Source: an uncultured Saprospiraceae bacterium
GTDB lineage: Bacteria > Bacteroidota > Bacteroidia > Chitinophagales > Saprospiraceae
Reading direction: 5' to 3'
Assembly (NCBI GenBank): GCA_937969415.1
Contig: CALBWK010000234.1
Location: 1 to 37,262, forward strand
Length of the DNA stretch: 37,262 nt
Within the stretch, counting starts at the first letter, position 1, and each line of letters opens with the position of its first letter. The notes under the pieces are model-generated. The model did not search any database and was not told the origin of the DNA. It saw only the letters and a list, made by a program, of their open reading frames with translations. This document shows positions 8,071 through 16,159 of the stretch, one piece after another. Both the position numbers and the translations under genes were made by a program.

Positions 8071-9552
8071 CTACTTAGCTTCTGCTTTTCTGGATTTGTC
8101 ATTCCGCGTATGTCTTCTGAGGATTCTTGCTTTTTCTGCTAGGACTTCTGGAGATTTTTTATGACCCCATATCTTATCACGGGCAGCCTTTCCTGAGGCT
8201 TGGAGATCGACTAGAGGTTCTGGATAGTCTTGACCAAGGAGGACTCCGTAGAGCTGTTGCTCCATTATACTCATCAGCCAAGGCTCGTGTATATGCTCTA
8301 CAGGAAGTGGCTTTAATTCTGGCACCCACTTCTTTATGAATTCTCCATAGGGATCGTGATCCTTACTTTGCTTTACCGGATTATAAATTCTGATTGTATT
8401 GATGCCAGTTGTACCTGCTTGCATCTGGAACTGGGGATAATGTATCCCTGGCTCATAATCCAAAAATTGACGAGCCAAGTGGTAAGTCCCTTCTCTCCAA
8501 TCGATATCCATATGGTGACAAAGAAAAGAAACCAACATCGCCCGCATCCTAAAATTGACCCAACCTGTTGCATTAACACAACGCATACACGCATCTATCA
8601 TCGGATAACCCGTATGCCCAGTGCACCAGGCTTCTAAGCGCTGGGCATCTTTAGTCCTCGTCAAGGTCTCATAGCCTGCATTGATACACCGTGTCTCGTA
8701 GTCACATTCCACTTCAAACTTTTGAATAAAATGGCAGTGCCACTTGAGCCGCATCAGCATAGCATCGAAGGGCTTTCTGCAAGCTTTATAATTGCTATGC
8801 GATTTCACAAAATGTATGGCTTCCTTGACAGAAAGATTGCCCCACGCAATAAAGGGGGATAAGCGAGAGCAGCTTTTTCTGCTGGCTGCAGGCTTGGAAA
8901 TGTGCTTCATATAGTTTCGCCCTCTAGACTCACAGAAAGAGTGGAGGTAGAGCCAAGCTTTGGATGCACTTGCGGGCTGGTAGTCTGCAGGATAATCCTT
9001 GAGTTGAGCGACGAGGTCTTCGGGGAGTGGAAAGGGATTGATAAATGCTATAGGCTCTTGTTCTTTATAGACAAGCTTAGATGGAGGCGTGGACATCGTC
9101 ACATACCAGGCTTTGTCCCAGCCTTGCCTATGCGTGATGCCTCTAATGATACCATCACGCTGATACTGATGCCATATAATATTGTGGTCACAGAAGAGTT
9201 GCTCGACTTGCTTATCTCTAACCCAAGTTTGCCTTGTGCCACTCTCTTGGTAACTATACACATTAACTATGTCATAATTAATTATCAAGCTTTCAAAGAC
9301 TTCTTCTGCCTCTCCATAACAATGTTGTACTTGTAAGCCGTACGGAGCTAGTCTAGTGTTCATATCGATAATGGAGTGGTATCGGAACTGTAGATGCCTC
9401 AATGCTGTATCTGGCCTCTCTATCATCTGAGGCTCATATAGATGAATGAGCAGCAGTGGCAAACCCTGCTGTAACGCGGCTGCTATGGGTAAGTGATCTG
9501 TTGTCCTGAGATCCCGTTTGAACCAAACAATATTTACCTTATTTGAGGGCAC
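8071..9552 (-). CDS. Photolyase/cryptochrome family flavoprotein
   Basis: A 493-residue protein with an N-terminal photolyase alpha/beta domain ([17 protein letters not shown], about 1-140) and a C-terminal FAD-binding domain (about 200-420) containing [19 protein letters not shown] and [19 protein letters not shown]. It is either a blue-light-dependent CPD photolyase or a cryptochrome. By ungapped spacing against E. coli photolyase from memory, the middle Trp-triad residue is kept (W352), while the FAD-proximal position is F375 and the distal position R299. It is first in the repair operon. The divergent Crp/Fnr gene starts 75 bp away. Confidence 0.88.
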   Translation of the reverse strand: MPSNKVNIVWFKRDLRTTDHLPIAAALQQGLPLLLIHLYEPQMIERPDTALRHLQFRYHSIIDMNTRLAPYGLQVQHCYGEAEEVFESLIINYDIVNVYSYQESGTRQTWVRDKQVEQLFCDHNIIWHQYQRDGIIRGITHRQGWDKAWYVTMSTPPSKLVYKEQEPIAFINPFPLPEDLVAQLKDYPADYQPASASKAWLYLHSFCESRGRNYMKHISKPAASRKSCSRLSPFIAWGNLSVKEAIHFVKSHSNYKACRKPFDAMLMRLKWHCHFIQKFEVECDYETRCINAGYETLTRTKDAQRLEAWCTGHTGYPMIDACMRCVNATGWVNFRMRAMLVSFLCHHMDIDWREGTYHLARQFLDYEPGIHYPQFQMQAGTTGINTIRIYNPVKQSKDHDPYGEFIKKWVPELKPLPVEHIHEPWLMSIMEQQLYGVLLGQDYPEPLVDLQASGKAARDKIWGHKKSPEVLAEKARILRRHTRNDKSRKAEAK

Positions 9553-9627
9553 AATACAACAACATCACAGCGGGTGGTTGGTTGTAACTACTCTATTTTC
9601 AGTAACTTTAGATACTTAATCATATCG

Positions 9628-10209
9628 ATGGAGCGACCTGATGAACTGTTTTTAAAACGAGTATTTGACTATTACTTTGAAGCGCCTCTGTCGGTCTGGG
9701 CGACGATAACCCCTCATCTAGAGCATCGCAATTACAAGAAAAACGAAACCATCAAAGAAGTCGGCCAGACCGAGCACCACATTGATATCATAATCAAAGG
9801 GTCAATAGGCGTATTCTTCTGGACAGACAACCATCCAAAATGTATAGATCTCTTTTATGAAGATTATTTCAGTTGTGATTATATGTCCTATATAGAAAGC
9901 AAGCCAAGCGAACTATTTGTCCAAGCCCTAGAGAACACAGAGGTCTTTACTATATCGAGAACTAAAATTAATGAACTCTCTGAGGGCAACTTGATGGGGA
10001 ATAAAATTATCAGAGCTGCCGCACAGTCTCTTTTTCTTCATAAGCAGCGACAGCAAATAGAAATGTTGACATTGACTGCAGAAGAGCGCTATAAGAAAAT
10101 GCTTATGGAACAGCCAGACCTCATCAATAGAACAGCCTCCAAGCACATTGCTTCTTATCTAGGGGTAACACCTGAAAGCCTGAGTCGCATCAGAAACAAA
10201 GTGTCATAG
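9628..10209 (+). CDS. Crp/Fnr-family transcriptional regulator
   Basis: A 193-residue regulator with an N-terminal cyclic-nucleotide-binding-like beta-barrel (about 15-115) and a C-terminal winged helix ending in ASKHIASYLGVTPESLSRIRN, the usual recognition-helix region in Bacteroidota Crp/Fnr proteins. No Fnr-type cysteine cluster is present. An upstream in-frame ATG at 9574 would add 18 residues that do not match the family, so I chose 9628. It is transcribed divergently from the photolyase-photolyase-alkB operon, so it may control that operon and itself from the shared 75-bp region. The effector is unknown. Confidence 0.85.
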   Translation: MERPDELFLKRVFDYYFEAPLSVWATITPHLEHRNYKKNETIKEVGQTEHHIDIIIKGSIGVFFWTDNHPKCIDLFYEDYFSCDYMSYIESKPSELFVQALENTEVFTISRTKINELSEGNLMGNKIIRAAAQSLFLHKQRQQIEMLTLTAEERYKKMLMEQPDLINRTASKHIASYLGVTPESLSRIRNKVS

Positions 10210-10362
10210 CACAGGCTACTACTACATCTATAAGGCAGTAAAACATATCATAGGTCAAGTTTTTTGGCTGACCTACCCACTTACTTTGTAATTGTAATAG
10301 GGTCGGTGTTACAATACACTGATCTTAAATGAAACATTTTATCAAGTCTAAAAAACAGCGAT

Positions 10363-10776
10363 ATGTATCAGAAAACATCACAGGCCTTTGTATCCGCCTC
10401 ATGGTTAGCGTTAGCAACAGGCCTTATCGGTTATCTCATTGGTATCTGGAGGGCAGATATGTTGCTCAATGAAAAAGGATATTATTTCACCATTTTAATG
10501 TTTGGTCTCTTTGGTGTCGTCTCTTTACAAAAAAGTGTGAGAGATAGAATGGAAGGTATTAAGGTCTCTGATCTCTATTACAACTTATGCTGGCTAGGAG
10601 TAACCCTATCGGTGAGTCTTCTCGTGATCGGCTTGTGGAATGCGACACTACTACCTAGTGAAAAAGGATATTATGCCTTTGCCTTTGTACTGGCTATGTA
10701 TAGTGCTATAGCTGTGCAAAAAAACGTACGTGACACGGAAAAAGAAGTTAAAAACCTAGCAGAACCGGAATTTTAA
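10363..10776 (+). CDS. YiaA/YiaB-type inner membrane protein
   Basis: A 137-residue membrane protein made of two copies of a two-helix module. Each copy has a W-rich helix pair, then an EKGYY turn, then a helix ending in VQK/LQK followed by SVRD or NVRD (residues about 15-65 and 78-130). This matches the YiaA/YiaB two-helix domain family, whose function is unknown. The internal duplication is clear. It appears monocistronic. Confidence 0.85.
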   Translation: MYQKTSQAFVSASWLALATGLIGYLIGIWRADMLLNEKGYYFTILMFGLFGVVSLQKSVRDRMEGIKVSDLYYNLCWLGVTLSVSLLVIGLWNATLLPSEKGYYAFAFVLAMYSAIAVQKNVRDTEKEVKNLAEPEF

Positions 10777-10865
10777 ACAAGAAGATCAATCATAACACAC
10801 TGTTTATCAATTATTTATGAATATCTCGTATTAAGAAAGGAAATCAAGTGAAGACAAAGCAGAGC

Positions 10866-10873
10866 TACTTTTG
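10866..10873 (+). promoter_or_regulatory. Candidate -7 box upstream of the outer-membrane protein gene
   Basis: TACTTTTG fits the Bacteroidetes TAnnTTTG consensus and lies 60 bases before the ATG at 10933. No good -33 element is visible, so support is weak. Confidence 0.22.
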
Positions 10874-10932
10874 CTCATATTAATACATATTCTATATCTT
10901 GTCGACATTATTGAACTAAGCTTAATTATATT

Positions 10933-11460
10933 ATGAAAAACTTACTATCGATTTTTAGTGTATTTGCACTACTACTTTTTATGTGTCCACAAGATGCTAT
11001 GGCTCAGAGAGGCGGCAGCAGTGATTCTGGATTTGACCAAGGAATCAAAGTTGGTCCTTTTGGTTTTCTTCTCGGTTTTTATAACGCTACTTATGAGAAA
11101 AAACTAAAAGACAAATCCTCTTTCACTATAGGAGCTAGATACTCGGGAGGTGTTCCTGGATTAGATGACTTTACGGCATTTGGTGCAAATGCTTCGTACA
11201 GAATCTATTTTAAAGAAGCTATTACTGGTCCTTATTTTGCGCCTGGCATTAGCTTTACTGCAAACTCGAGTGAAATCTTTGAAAACTTCTCCAACATAAG
11301 ACCCGGTGCGGTTATTGGTTGGCAGTGGATCTTCGGAGGAGGATTTATGATGGACCTTAACATTGGTGCAGGTTATAGACTTGGATTTGGAGACGATGTA
11401 GATACGGATTTTGATGGGATTAGACCTTCATTCCAATACTCTATTGGATACGCATTCTAA
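10933..11460 (+). CDS. Outer-membrane beta-barrel protein
   Basis: A 175-residue protein with a signal peptide (about 1-24, ending DAMAQ) and alternating hydrophobic/polar strands rich in Gly and aromatics. It ends in FQYSIGYAF, with the aromatic terminal residue expected of a BAM-inserted barrel. Eight strands would fit the length. I see no specific functional family. It is followed 21 bp later by a strong terminator, so it looks monocistronic. Confidence 0.7.
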   Translation: MKNLLSIFSVFALLLFMCPQDAMAQRGGSSDSGFDQGIKVGPFGFLLGFYNATYEKKLKDKSSFTIGARYSGGVPGLDDFTAFGANASYRIYFKEAITGPYFAPGISFTANSSEIFENFSNIRPGAVIGWQWIFGGGFMMDLNIGAGYRLGFGDDVDTDFDGIRPSFQYSIGYAF

Positions 11461-11480
11461 GCAAAACAAAGAATAATATA

Positions 11481-11517
11481 AAAAAGGCAGTGTGGATTTT
11501 TCACACTGCCTTTTTTG
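11481..11517 (+). terminator. Rho-independent terminator
   Basis: The perfect 14-bp stem AAAAAGGCAGTGTG / CACACTGCCTTTTT with a 7-base loop is followed by further T residues. It terminates the outer-membrane protein gene ending at 11460. The A-tract on the other arm would allow activity on the minus strand too. Confidence 0.95.
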
Positions 11518-11563
11518 TTTCTACCTCATCATAACAACTTAAAAGAAATCTGACAAAAAGGTT

Positions 11564-12064
11564 ATGGGTAAAGTGCATATCGTATTTGGGCCACAAGGAG
11601 CAGGCAAGTCCACCTACTCTAATAAGTTATCTAACGAAGTTGGAGGTATTCACTTGTCTATTGATGACTGGATGTGGAAGCTCTATGGACAAGACCTCCC
11701 CTCTTCTATGAATCTCAAGTGGATAATGGAACGTGTGGAAAGATGTGAGCAACATATCTGGTCACTTACTCAGAAAATAGCCAGTCGAAATATTGACGTT
11801 GTCCTCGACCTAGGATTTACCAAACGAGAAAAGAGAAAGCAGTTTCAACAATTGATTGCGGAACATAATCTGGAATGCCAGCTGCATTACATCACCGCAG
11901 AACATACACTAAGACGCCAGCGTGTACTCAATAGAAACATAGAAAAGGGAGAGACCTTCTCCTTTGAAGTGACGCCTGGAATGTTTGACTTTATGGGAGG
12001 AGAATTTCATTCGGCTACTGAAAGTGAATTAGCGGAGGCTATAGTTATCGACACCAATCCTTAA
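11564..12064 (+). CDS. P-loop ATP-binding kinase-like protein
   Basis: A 166-residue predicted kinase of the AAA_33 / zeta-toxin-like P-loop type. The Walker A motif is GPQGAGKST near residues 8-16. SIDDWMWKLYG follows as the usual 'DD' substrate region, and RRQRVLNRNIEKG looks like an arginine-containing lid. The substrate is unknown; relatives phosphorylate small molecules or nucleic-acid ends. No antitoxin-like gene is adjacent, so a toxin role is not supported. Confidence 0.75.
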   Translation: MGKVHIVFGPQGAGKSTYSNKLSNEVGGIHLSIDDWMWKLYGQDLPSSMNLKWIMERVERCEQHIWSLTQKIASRNIDVVLDLGFTKREKRKQFQQLIAEHNLECQLHYITAEHTLRRQRVLNRNIEKGETFSFEVTPGMFDFMGGEFHSATESELAEAIVIDTNP

Positions 12065-12098
12065 TGGACTTTCTTGAAATAGAGCAAATTGATAGAAT

Positions 12099-12133
12099 AA
12101 AAAATGGCTGCTGAATTATCATCCAACAGCCAT
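12099..12133 (-). terminator. Terminator of the collagen-like operon
   Basis: On the minus strand, arms ATGGCTGTTG and CAGCAGCCAT pair over about 10 bp with one mismatch, followed by TTTTTT. It lies about 28 bp past the stop codon of the last collagen-like gene and ends that minus-strand operon. Confidence 0.75.
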
Positions 12134-12161
12134 CGTACAAAATTTATTTAGAATCTATCTA

Positions 12162-12815
12162 TTACAAGTCTATCCAAGTCGTACCGGTATAATATCGGAA
12201 GCCAGGATTGCCATCGGCTCTATTGCTGCCATCATCCAGATAGACACGGCCCTGGTCTGGGTTAGTTGGAGCAGAACCTCTCTGAGTCAGAACCACTGCA
12301 CCTGATGGACCTTGGGGACCTTGCTCACCTTGTACTCCTTGTGCTCCTTGAGGGCCTTGTGGGCCTGATGGACCCTGGGGACCTTGTGGACCATCTGCAC
12401 CACTAGCTCCATCTTCGCAAACAACAAATTTAGATTGTAAGGCAAAAGGTACCGCATAAAATTTTTGTCCCGGAATTGAGTGCCAACCTTTACCATCCAT
12501 AAGGTTATAGGAAATCTGAACGTAAGGCACACTTGCCAGCCAATCGACATCAGCCATAGCACCTTGTAGAGCTGTACCTTCTCCAACATTGAAGGCTATA
12601 GTTCCATTTTCCGTAGTAAAAAGGTCTTGCTCTTCTTGATAATAAACATTGGACTGATTAACATCAGTAAGACTCACTCTCACAACTGTATTGGCGTTAG
12701 CAACAGGATTGGCATCTACATCCAAGACTAAGGCTTGAAAAGTAAACGCATCGTATTGCCCCCATACGATGTACGCAACAAATAAAAATATGAGGCTGAA
12801 ATTAATTTTTTTCAT
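12162..12815 (-). CDS. Secreted collagen-like protein 1
   Basis: A 217-residue exported protein: signal peptide (about 1-19, ending VWGQ), an N-terminal beta-rich domain typical of Bacteroidota secreted proteins (FTFQALVLDVDANPV at its start and FYAVPFALQSKFV at its end), then 12 Gly-X-Y triplets rich in GPQ. The C-terminal motif is [12 protein letters not shown], then a short stretch ending GTTWIDL. An ATG at 12842 would add nine polar residues ahead of the signal peptide, so 12815 is preferred. It is last in a four-gene operon; its two upstream paralogs have the same architecture. It has no T9SS tail of its own. Confidence 0.85.
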   Translation of the reverse strand: MKKINFSLIFLFVAYIVWGQYDAFTFQALVLDVDANPVANANTVVRVSLTDVNQSNVYYQEEQDLFTTENGTIAFNVGEGTALQGAMADVDWLASVPYVQISYNLMDGKGWHSIPGQKFYAVPFALQSKFVVCEDGASGADGPQGPQGPSGPQGPQGAQGVQGEQGPQGPSGAVVLTQRGSAPTNPDQGRVYLDDGSNRADGNPGFRYYTGTTWIDL

Positions 12816-12826
12816 TGATTTATTTT

Positions 12827-13549
12827 TTAGAGGTCTATCCAATTACCGTTATGATTAAATCTAAGATGTGGCTGTCCATCTGCTGTATTGGTACCATCAT
12901 CAACATAGAATGTTCCAGAACTCGGAACAACACTTGTCATAATGAGCAAAGTATTGTCAAAATCAAAAGTACCAATAGCACCCATTGGACCTTGTTCTCC
13001 TTGTGGGCCGGTAGCTCCTGTTGGTGCTTGAGGGCCTTGAGGACCTTGGGCCCCAGGCGCTCCATTCTGACCTGTCCTACCCTTACCTCCAAGTGTGTTG
13101 GCCACTTGTGCATAGGGCACAGCATTCAATTCCTTAGTACCCATTAAGACATACTGATTATTAATTTGCGCATAGAGATTGGCATAATAATTTGCATCTG
13201 GATTATCATTCATATGGTTGGCCAGGCCACCGAAACTTTGAGAGCCTGATCCATTAATTAATTCAAAAGAAACGAAACCTGATCTCTCAAGAAAAGGCTC
13301 TGCTTGTGTTCTACGATACAAAACAATCGTACTATTAGGATTGTCTGCGACTACCTCTATTCTAAAGTTCTGTCTGGCTCCAGGCTCTATAGATATCTGA
13401 GAATTATCTTCAGGTAGAATTACAAAAAAGTTGAACAAATAGGACTCAGGAATTTCTACAACTTCATCACATACTGGCTTTATCTGACCAGATAAAATAG
13501 TATTGGCCTTCAATAGAAATAGACTGCTTATGATTATAATATATTTCAT
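12827..13549 (-). CDS. Secreted collagen-like protein 2
   Basis: A 240-residue exported paralog. The N-terminal domain is more divergent (it starts QIKPVCDEVVEIPES) but ends in the same LNAVPYAQVANTL block. About 12 Gly-X-Y triplets follow, with one interruption in which Ala replaces Gly (PQAPTGATG). The tail FYVDDGTNTADGQPHLRF, ending NWIDL, matches the C-terminal motif of its neighbours. Start 13549 is chosen over 13579 because it begins directly at the hydrophobic signal segment. It is third in the operon, with an 11-bp gap before the next gene. Confidence 0.83.
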   Translation of the reverse strand: MKYIIIISSLFLLKANTILSGQIKPVCDEVVEIPESYLFNFFVILPEDNSQISIEPGARQNFRIEVVADNPNSTIVLYRRTQAEPFLERSGFVSFELINGSGSQSFGGLANHMNDNPDANYYANLYAQINNQYVLMGTKELNAVPYAQVANTLGGKGRTGQNGAPGAQGPQGPQAPTGATGPQGEQGPMGAIGTFDFDNTLLIMTSVVPSSGTFYVDDGTNTADGQPHLRFNHNGNWIDL

Positions 13550-13563
13550 TGTCGTTTTGATTT

Positions 13564-14250
13564 TTAAAGGTCTAACCATTGATTGTTAATATACTGTCTG
13601 AATCCGGGCTTACCATCTACTCTATTAGAGCCGTCATCTAGATAGATTTGATTCTCTACTAAAGGTTGCCATGAATTATTAGTTGGCACGGTTGATCTCA
13701 TCGTCAAATTAATGAAAGAACCTTGAGGCCCTGCTGGGCCTTGCTCTCCTTGAGGACCTTGAGCGCCAGTCGGTCCTGCTGGACCTTGTGGTCCTTGTGG
13801 CCCTTGTGCACCAGCTACACCATCTTGTCCTGATGCACCTGGACACCCTTGCTCACAACTAGAATACAGAGCAAACGTCGCATAAGGCACTGACAACAAC
13901 TCCCTCTTGTCTGTACTGACAAAACTGACAAAACCATTAGGTCTAAAAGCCATCTCTGTATATATAGGTCCACTCCAATTCACTTCGCTGTAGGCTGCAC
14001 CTGTTGGCGTACCTGCTCCGATATTGAATTGTACCTCTCCGCTCAATCCCGTCGTCATCAGATGTGTCTCAGAATAAATAACAGGGCCTGTAGGTGAACC
14101 ACTTATGAGATCTACACGGATCTCTACATCGACAACTTTGACGCGATCTCCATTCCTATCTGCAAGGACAGTTTGGTAAGCCAAAGTCTCTTTTTGAGCC
14201 ATCACAGATAGACTCAAGAGTAAGACTAATATTAAGTATATGTAGCGCAT
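13564..14250 (-). CDS. Secreted collagen-like protein 3
   Basis: A 228-residue exported protein: signal peptide (about 1-18, ending VMAQ), an N-terminal domain starting [18 protein letters not shown] and ending [14 protein letters not shown], then two cysteines (CEQGC) directly before 14 uninterrupted Gly-X-Y triplets. The C-terminus has [17 protein letters not shown] and ends NQWLDL. The paired cysteines at the collagen boundary could register or cross-link chains, which is inference. It is second in the operon, 12 bp after the T9SS protein gene. Confidence 0.85.
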   Translation of the reverse strand: MRYIYLILVLLLSLSVMAQKETLAYQTVLADRNGDRVKVVDVEIRVDLISGSPTGPVIYSETHLMTTGLSGEVQFNIGAGTPTGAAYSEVNWSGPIYTEMAFRPNGFVSFVSTDKRELLSVPYATFALYSSCEQGCPGASGQDGVAGAQGPQGPQGPAGPTGAQGPQGEQGPAGPQGSFINLTMRSTVPTNNSWQPLVENQIYLDDGSNRVDGKPGFRQYINNQWLDL

Positions 14251-14262
14251 TGCTTCTTTGTT

Positions 14263-15828
14263 TTAGTTGTTATTGAATAAGATGATTCTGTCTGTAGCCA
14301 ACTTGTCATCTTTATACGCTTTGATAAAGTAAGTGCCATCATTGAAATCTGAAATGGAAATTGTTTTCACGTCATACGCTTGCAACAATTGTCGACCATT
14401 GACATCCCATAACTGTATCTCATCGACCCGCTCACTAAAATTAATTTGACCCTCCGTCGGATTAGGATAGACATAAAAATCTGTCCACAACTTCTGAGGA
14501 TCATCTGTAGCCACTATTGGGAATTCGTCTACAAGTGTAGAGCTTGTCGTATTGGTAATTATCGCTGGGTTAAAATCAAAATAGATATAGCCGGTGTTGT
14601 TGATTTCTGTATCCTCAGGTAAGCCTTCTACAGGCTTTATGGCAAAGGTTACGTGACCATTACTAGCTGGTTCATTGGTGGTACTATCTGGCAAGAAGAT
14701 ATTTTTGAACTGAAAGTTGACGATATAAGGATCATCGGTATCGTAAAGCACTTCAAGTTTATCAGGGTGTGAAGTATTGATCAAAAAGAAAGTTTCTAAG
14801 TCTAAGTTTCTAGATAAAGTATCCACGACAACAACATCGTCAGCGACATCATTACCTGTGTTCTGGAATCGAATCGTATAGACTAACTCATCCGTCAATA
14901 GTGCCAGGCTATCTTCTCTGTTAGGATAGACCAACTTATCATTAGGATCATAAGAGCATCTAAGTTCTTGCTCATAACAAAGCTCTTTACGATCATTATT
15001 GGCCAGATCTATCCAAGCCCTGGTTTTGTAGATGACACCTATATCGTCTGGACTATCAACTTCAGGTGCATTGAGACTGTATCTGATAATTCTATTTTGC
15101 CCTGGATTGAGACTGAAATCCCATCCGACCAAGTGGTCATTGATGATAACATCTGGTTGTTCTGGAAAGAAAATAGAATCCAATCTTTCGTCTATTTCCA
15201 AGAAAACTGTACTCTCTAATAGTTCTGTCCCAGTATTACGAAAACAGAGCATATAATCGATCTCTCGGAAACATCTAAAAGCTCCAGAGGAGAGGTAGAT
15301 TTCTGCACCTTCGACAATCTCCTCAGCAGCAACACCAAAGTCTACTTTCTTATACCGGTCTCCTGCCTCGATAGTGACATCCATTCTTTGTGAAGTCGTG
15401 TATCGGAAGCCATCCGCCAAATTGAAGTAGTCAAACGAATAAGTGCCTGGAGAGGCAAAATAGTTGATGCCATCTTCGCTTGTAATTTGATAGAGTTCTT
15501 GCCCAACAACTTGGACCTTACCCATTACGATATACTCTTCTTCGAGATCTTTTAAGCCATCCTCGTTCTCATCGAGAAAGACACGAATCTGAATGACAGC
15601 TCTTTCGTCTGTGCTCTGTTCATAATCTGTATTGAGCAATCCTTGCATTATTAGCAGATCCCTATCCCGCTCAAAAGAGATGATAGGCTCGCCTATATTA
15701 TAAATGAACTGTTGCCCATCGTCAGTAGTATGTACACCGCCTTGACTTGAGGTCGAAGAAAAATTGAGTTGTTGCGCTGAAAGGCACAAGGAGAGTCCCA
15801 TCAGGCATAGGAGAAGTTGATATTTCAT
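14263..15828 (-). CDS. T9SS-exported protein with repeat domain and sorting signal
   Basis: A 521-residue exported protein beginning with a signal peptide (ending LSAQ). An early block GEPIISFE...LLIMQGL is common in Bacteroidota surface proteins. A segment follows with D-rich turns (DENEDGLKDLEEEY), then a large beta-sandwich region with SYDPNDK, YTIRFQNTGNDVADDVVVVD and GYIYFDFNPAIITNTT, which marks a conserved repeat domain of T9SS cargo. It ends with a T9SS sorting domain (YPNPTEGQINF through DFNDGTYFIKAY). It is probably anchored to the cell surface and heads the operon with the three collagen-like genes. Confidence 0.9.
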   Translation of the reverse strand: MKYQLLLCLMGLSLCLSAQQLNFSSTSSQGGVHTTDDGQQFIYNIGEPIISFERDRDLLIMQGLLNTDYEQSTDERAVIQIRVFLDENEDGLKDLEEEYIVMGKVQVVGQELYQITSEDGINYFASPGTYSFDYFNLADGFRYTTSQRMDVTIEAGDRYKKVDFGVAAEEIVEGAEIYLSSGAFRCFREIDYMLCFRNTGTELLESTVFLEIDERLDSIFFPEQPDVIINDHLVGWDFSLNPGQNRIIRYSLNAPEVDSPDDIGVIYKTRAWIDLANNDRKELCYEQELRCSYDPNDKLVYPNREDSLALLTDELVYTIRFQNTGNDVADDVVVVDTLSRNLDLETFFLINTSHPDKLEVLYDTDDPYIVNFQFKNIFLPDSTTNEPASNGHVTFAIKPVEGLPEDTEINNTGYIYFDFNPAIITNTTSSTLVDEFPIVATDDPQKLWTDFYVYPNPTEGQINFSERVDEIQLWDVNGRQLLQAYDVKTISISDFNDGTYFIKAYKDDKLATDRIILFNNN

Positions 15829-16159
15829 AGTTGAAGGATTATTCTACTTATGTATTTGGTTAAAAGCCAATACGTTACACTTCGTCGCAAGAAATTTTAC
15901 AAAAATCTTAAGAGTTGACCTCATAACTTACCATAAGTCAAGCTTTTGGCCTTTTAGCTCGCCTTTCTTTGTCATATCAATTTTTATAGAAAGCATAACA
16001 ATACGCCTTTAAAAAGGCAAGAAACTTCAGGATATGAAAACTGAAAGTTTTTCCCTGGACTGTGTCTACCTATTGTAAACAAATTTATTAGACGTCTACA
16101 ATACCGGGACGAGCAGAGGGAAATACCGACAGATATTTACATCATAAAACATAATTACT
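15829..16159. other. Divergent intergenic region
   Basis: This 331-bp region separates the minus-strand surface operon from the plus-strand HMG-CoA reductase operon. I see no gene. It holds an imperfect palindrome near the surface operon (about 15852-15873, GTATTTGG/CCAATAC), a short GCCTTT/AAAGGC palindrome at 16005-16018 and the stronger inverted repeat at 16072-16102. Both operon promoters presumably lie here. Confidence 0.6.
16072..16102. promoter_or_regulatory. Inverted repeat, candidate operator of the seven-gene operon
   Basis: ATTGTAAAC and GTCTACAAT form a 9-base inverted repeat with one mismatch and a 13-base AT-rich spacer. It ends 57 bases before the HMG-CoA reductase ATG. The symmetry fits binding by a dimeric regulator, but no regulator gene adjoins it, so the function is inferred. 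Confidence 0.4.

Noticed and set aside
9574-9627. Upstream start for the Crp/Fnr regulator
   Set aside because: The 18 extra residues do not resemble the family and would use up most of the shared promoter region.
11564-12064. Zeta-type toxin of a toxin-antitoxin pair
   Set aside because: No antitoxin-like gene adjoins it, and the P-loop kinase pattern alone is common to many metabolic kinases.
12162-14250. Phage tail-fibre genes (collagen-like repeats)
   Set aside because: Each has a signal peptide and a Bacteroidota secreted-protein N-terminal domain, the operon begins with a T9SS cargo gene, and no phage genes are near.
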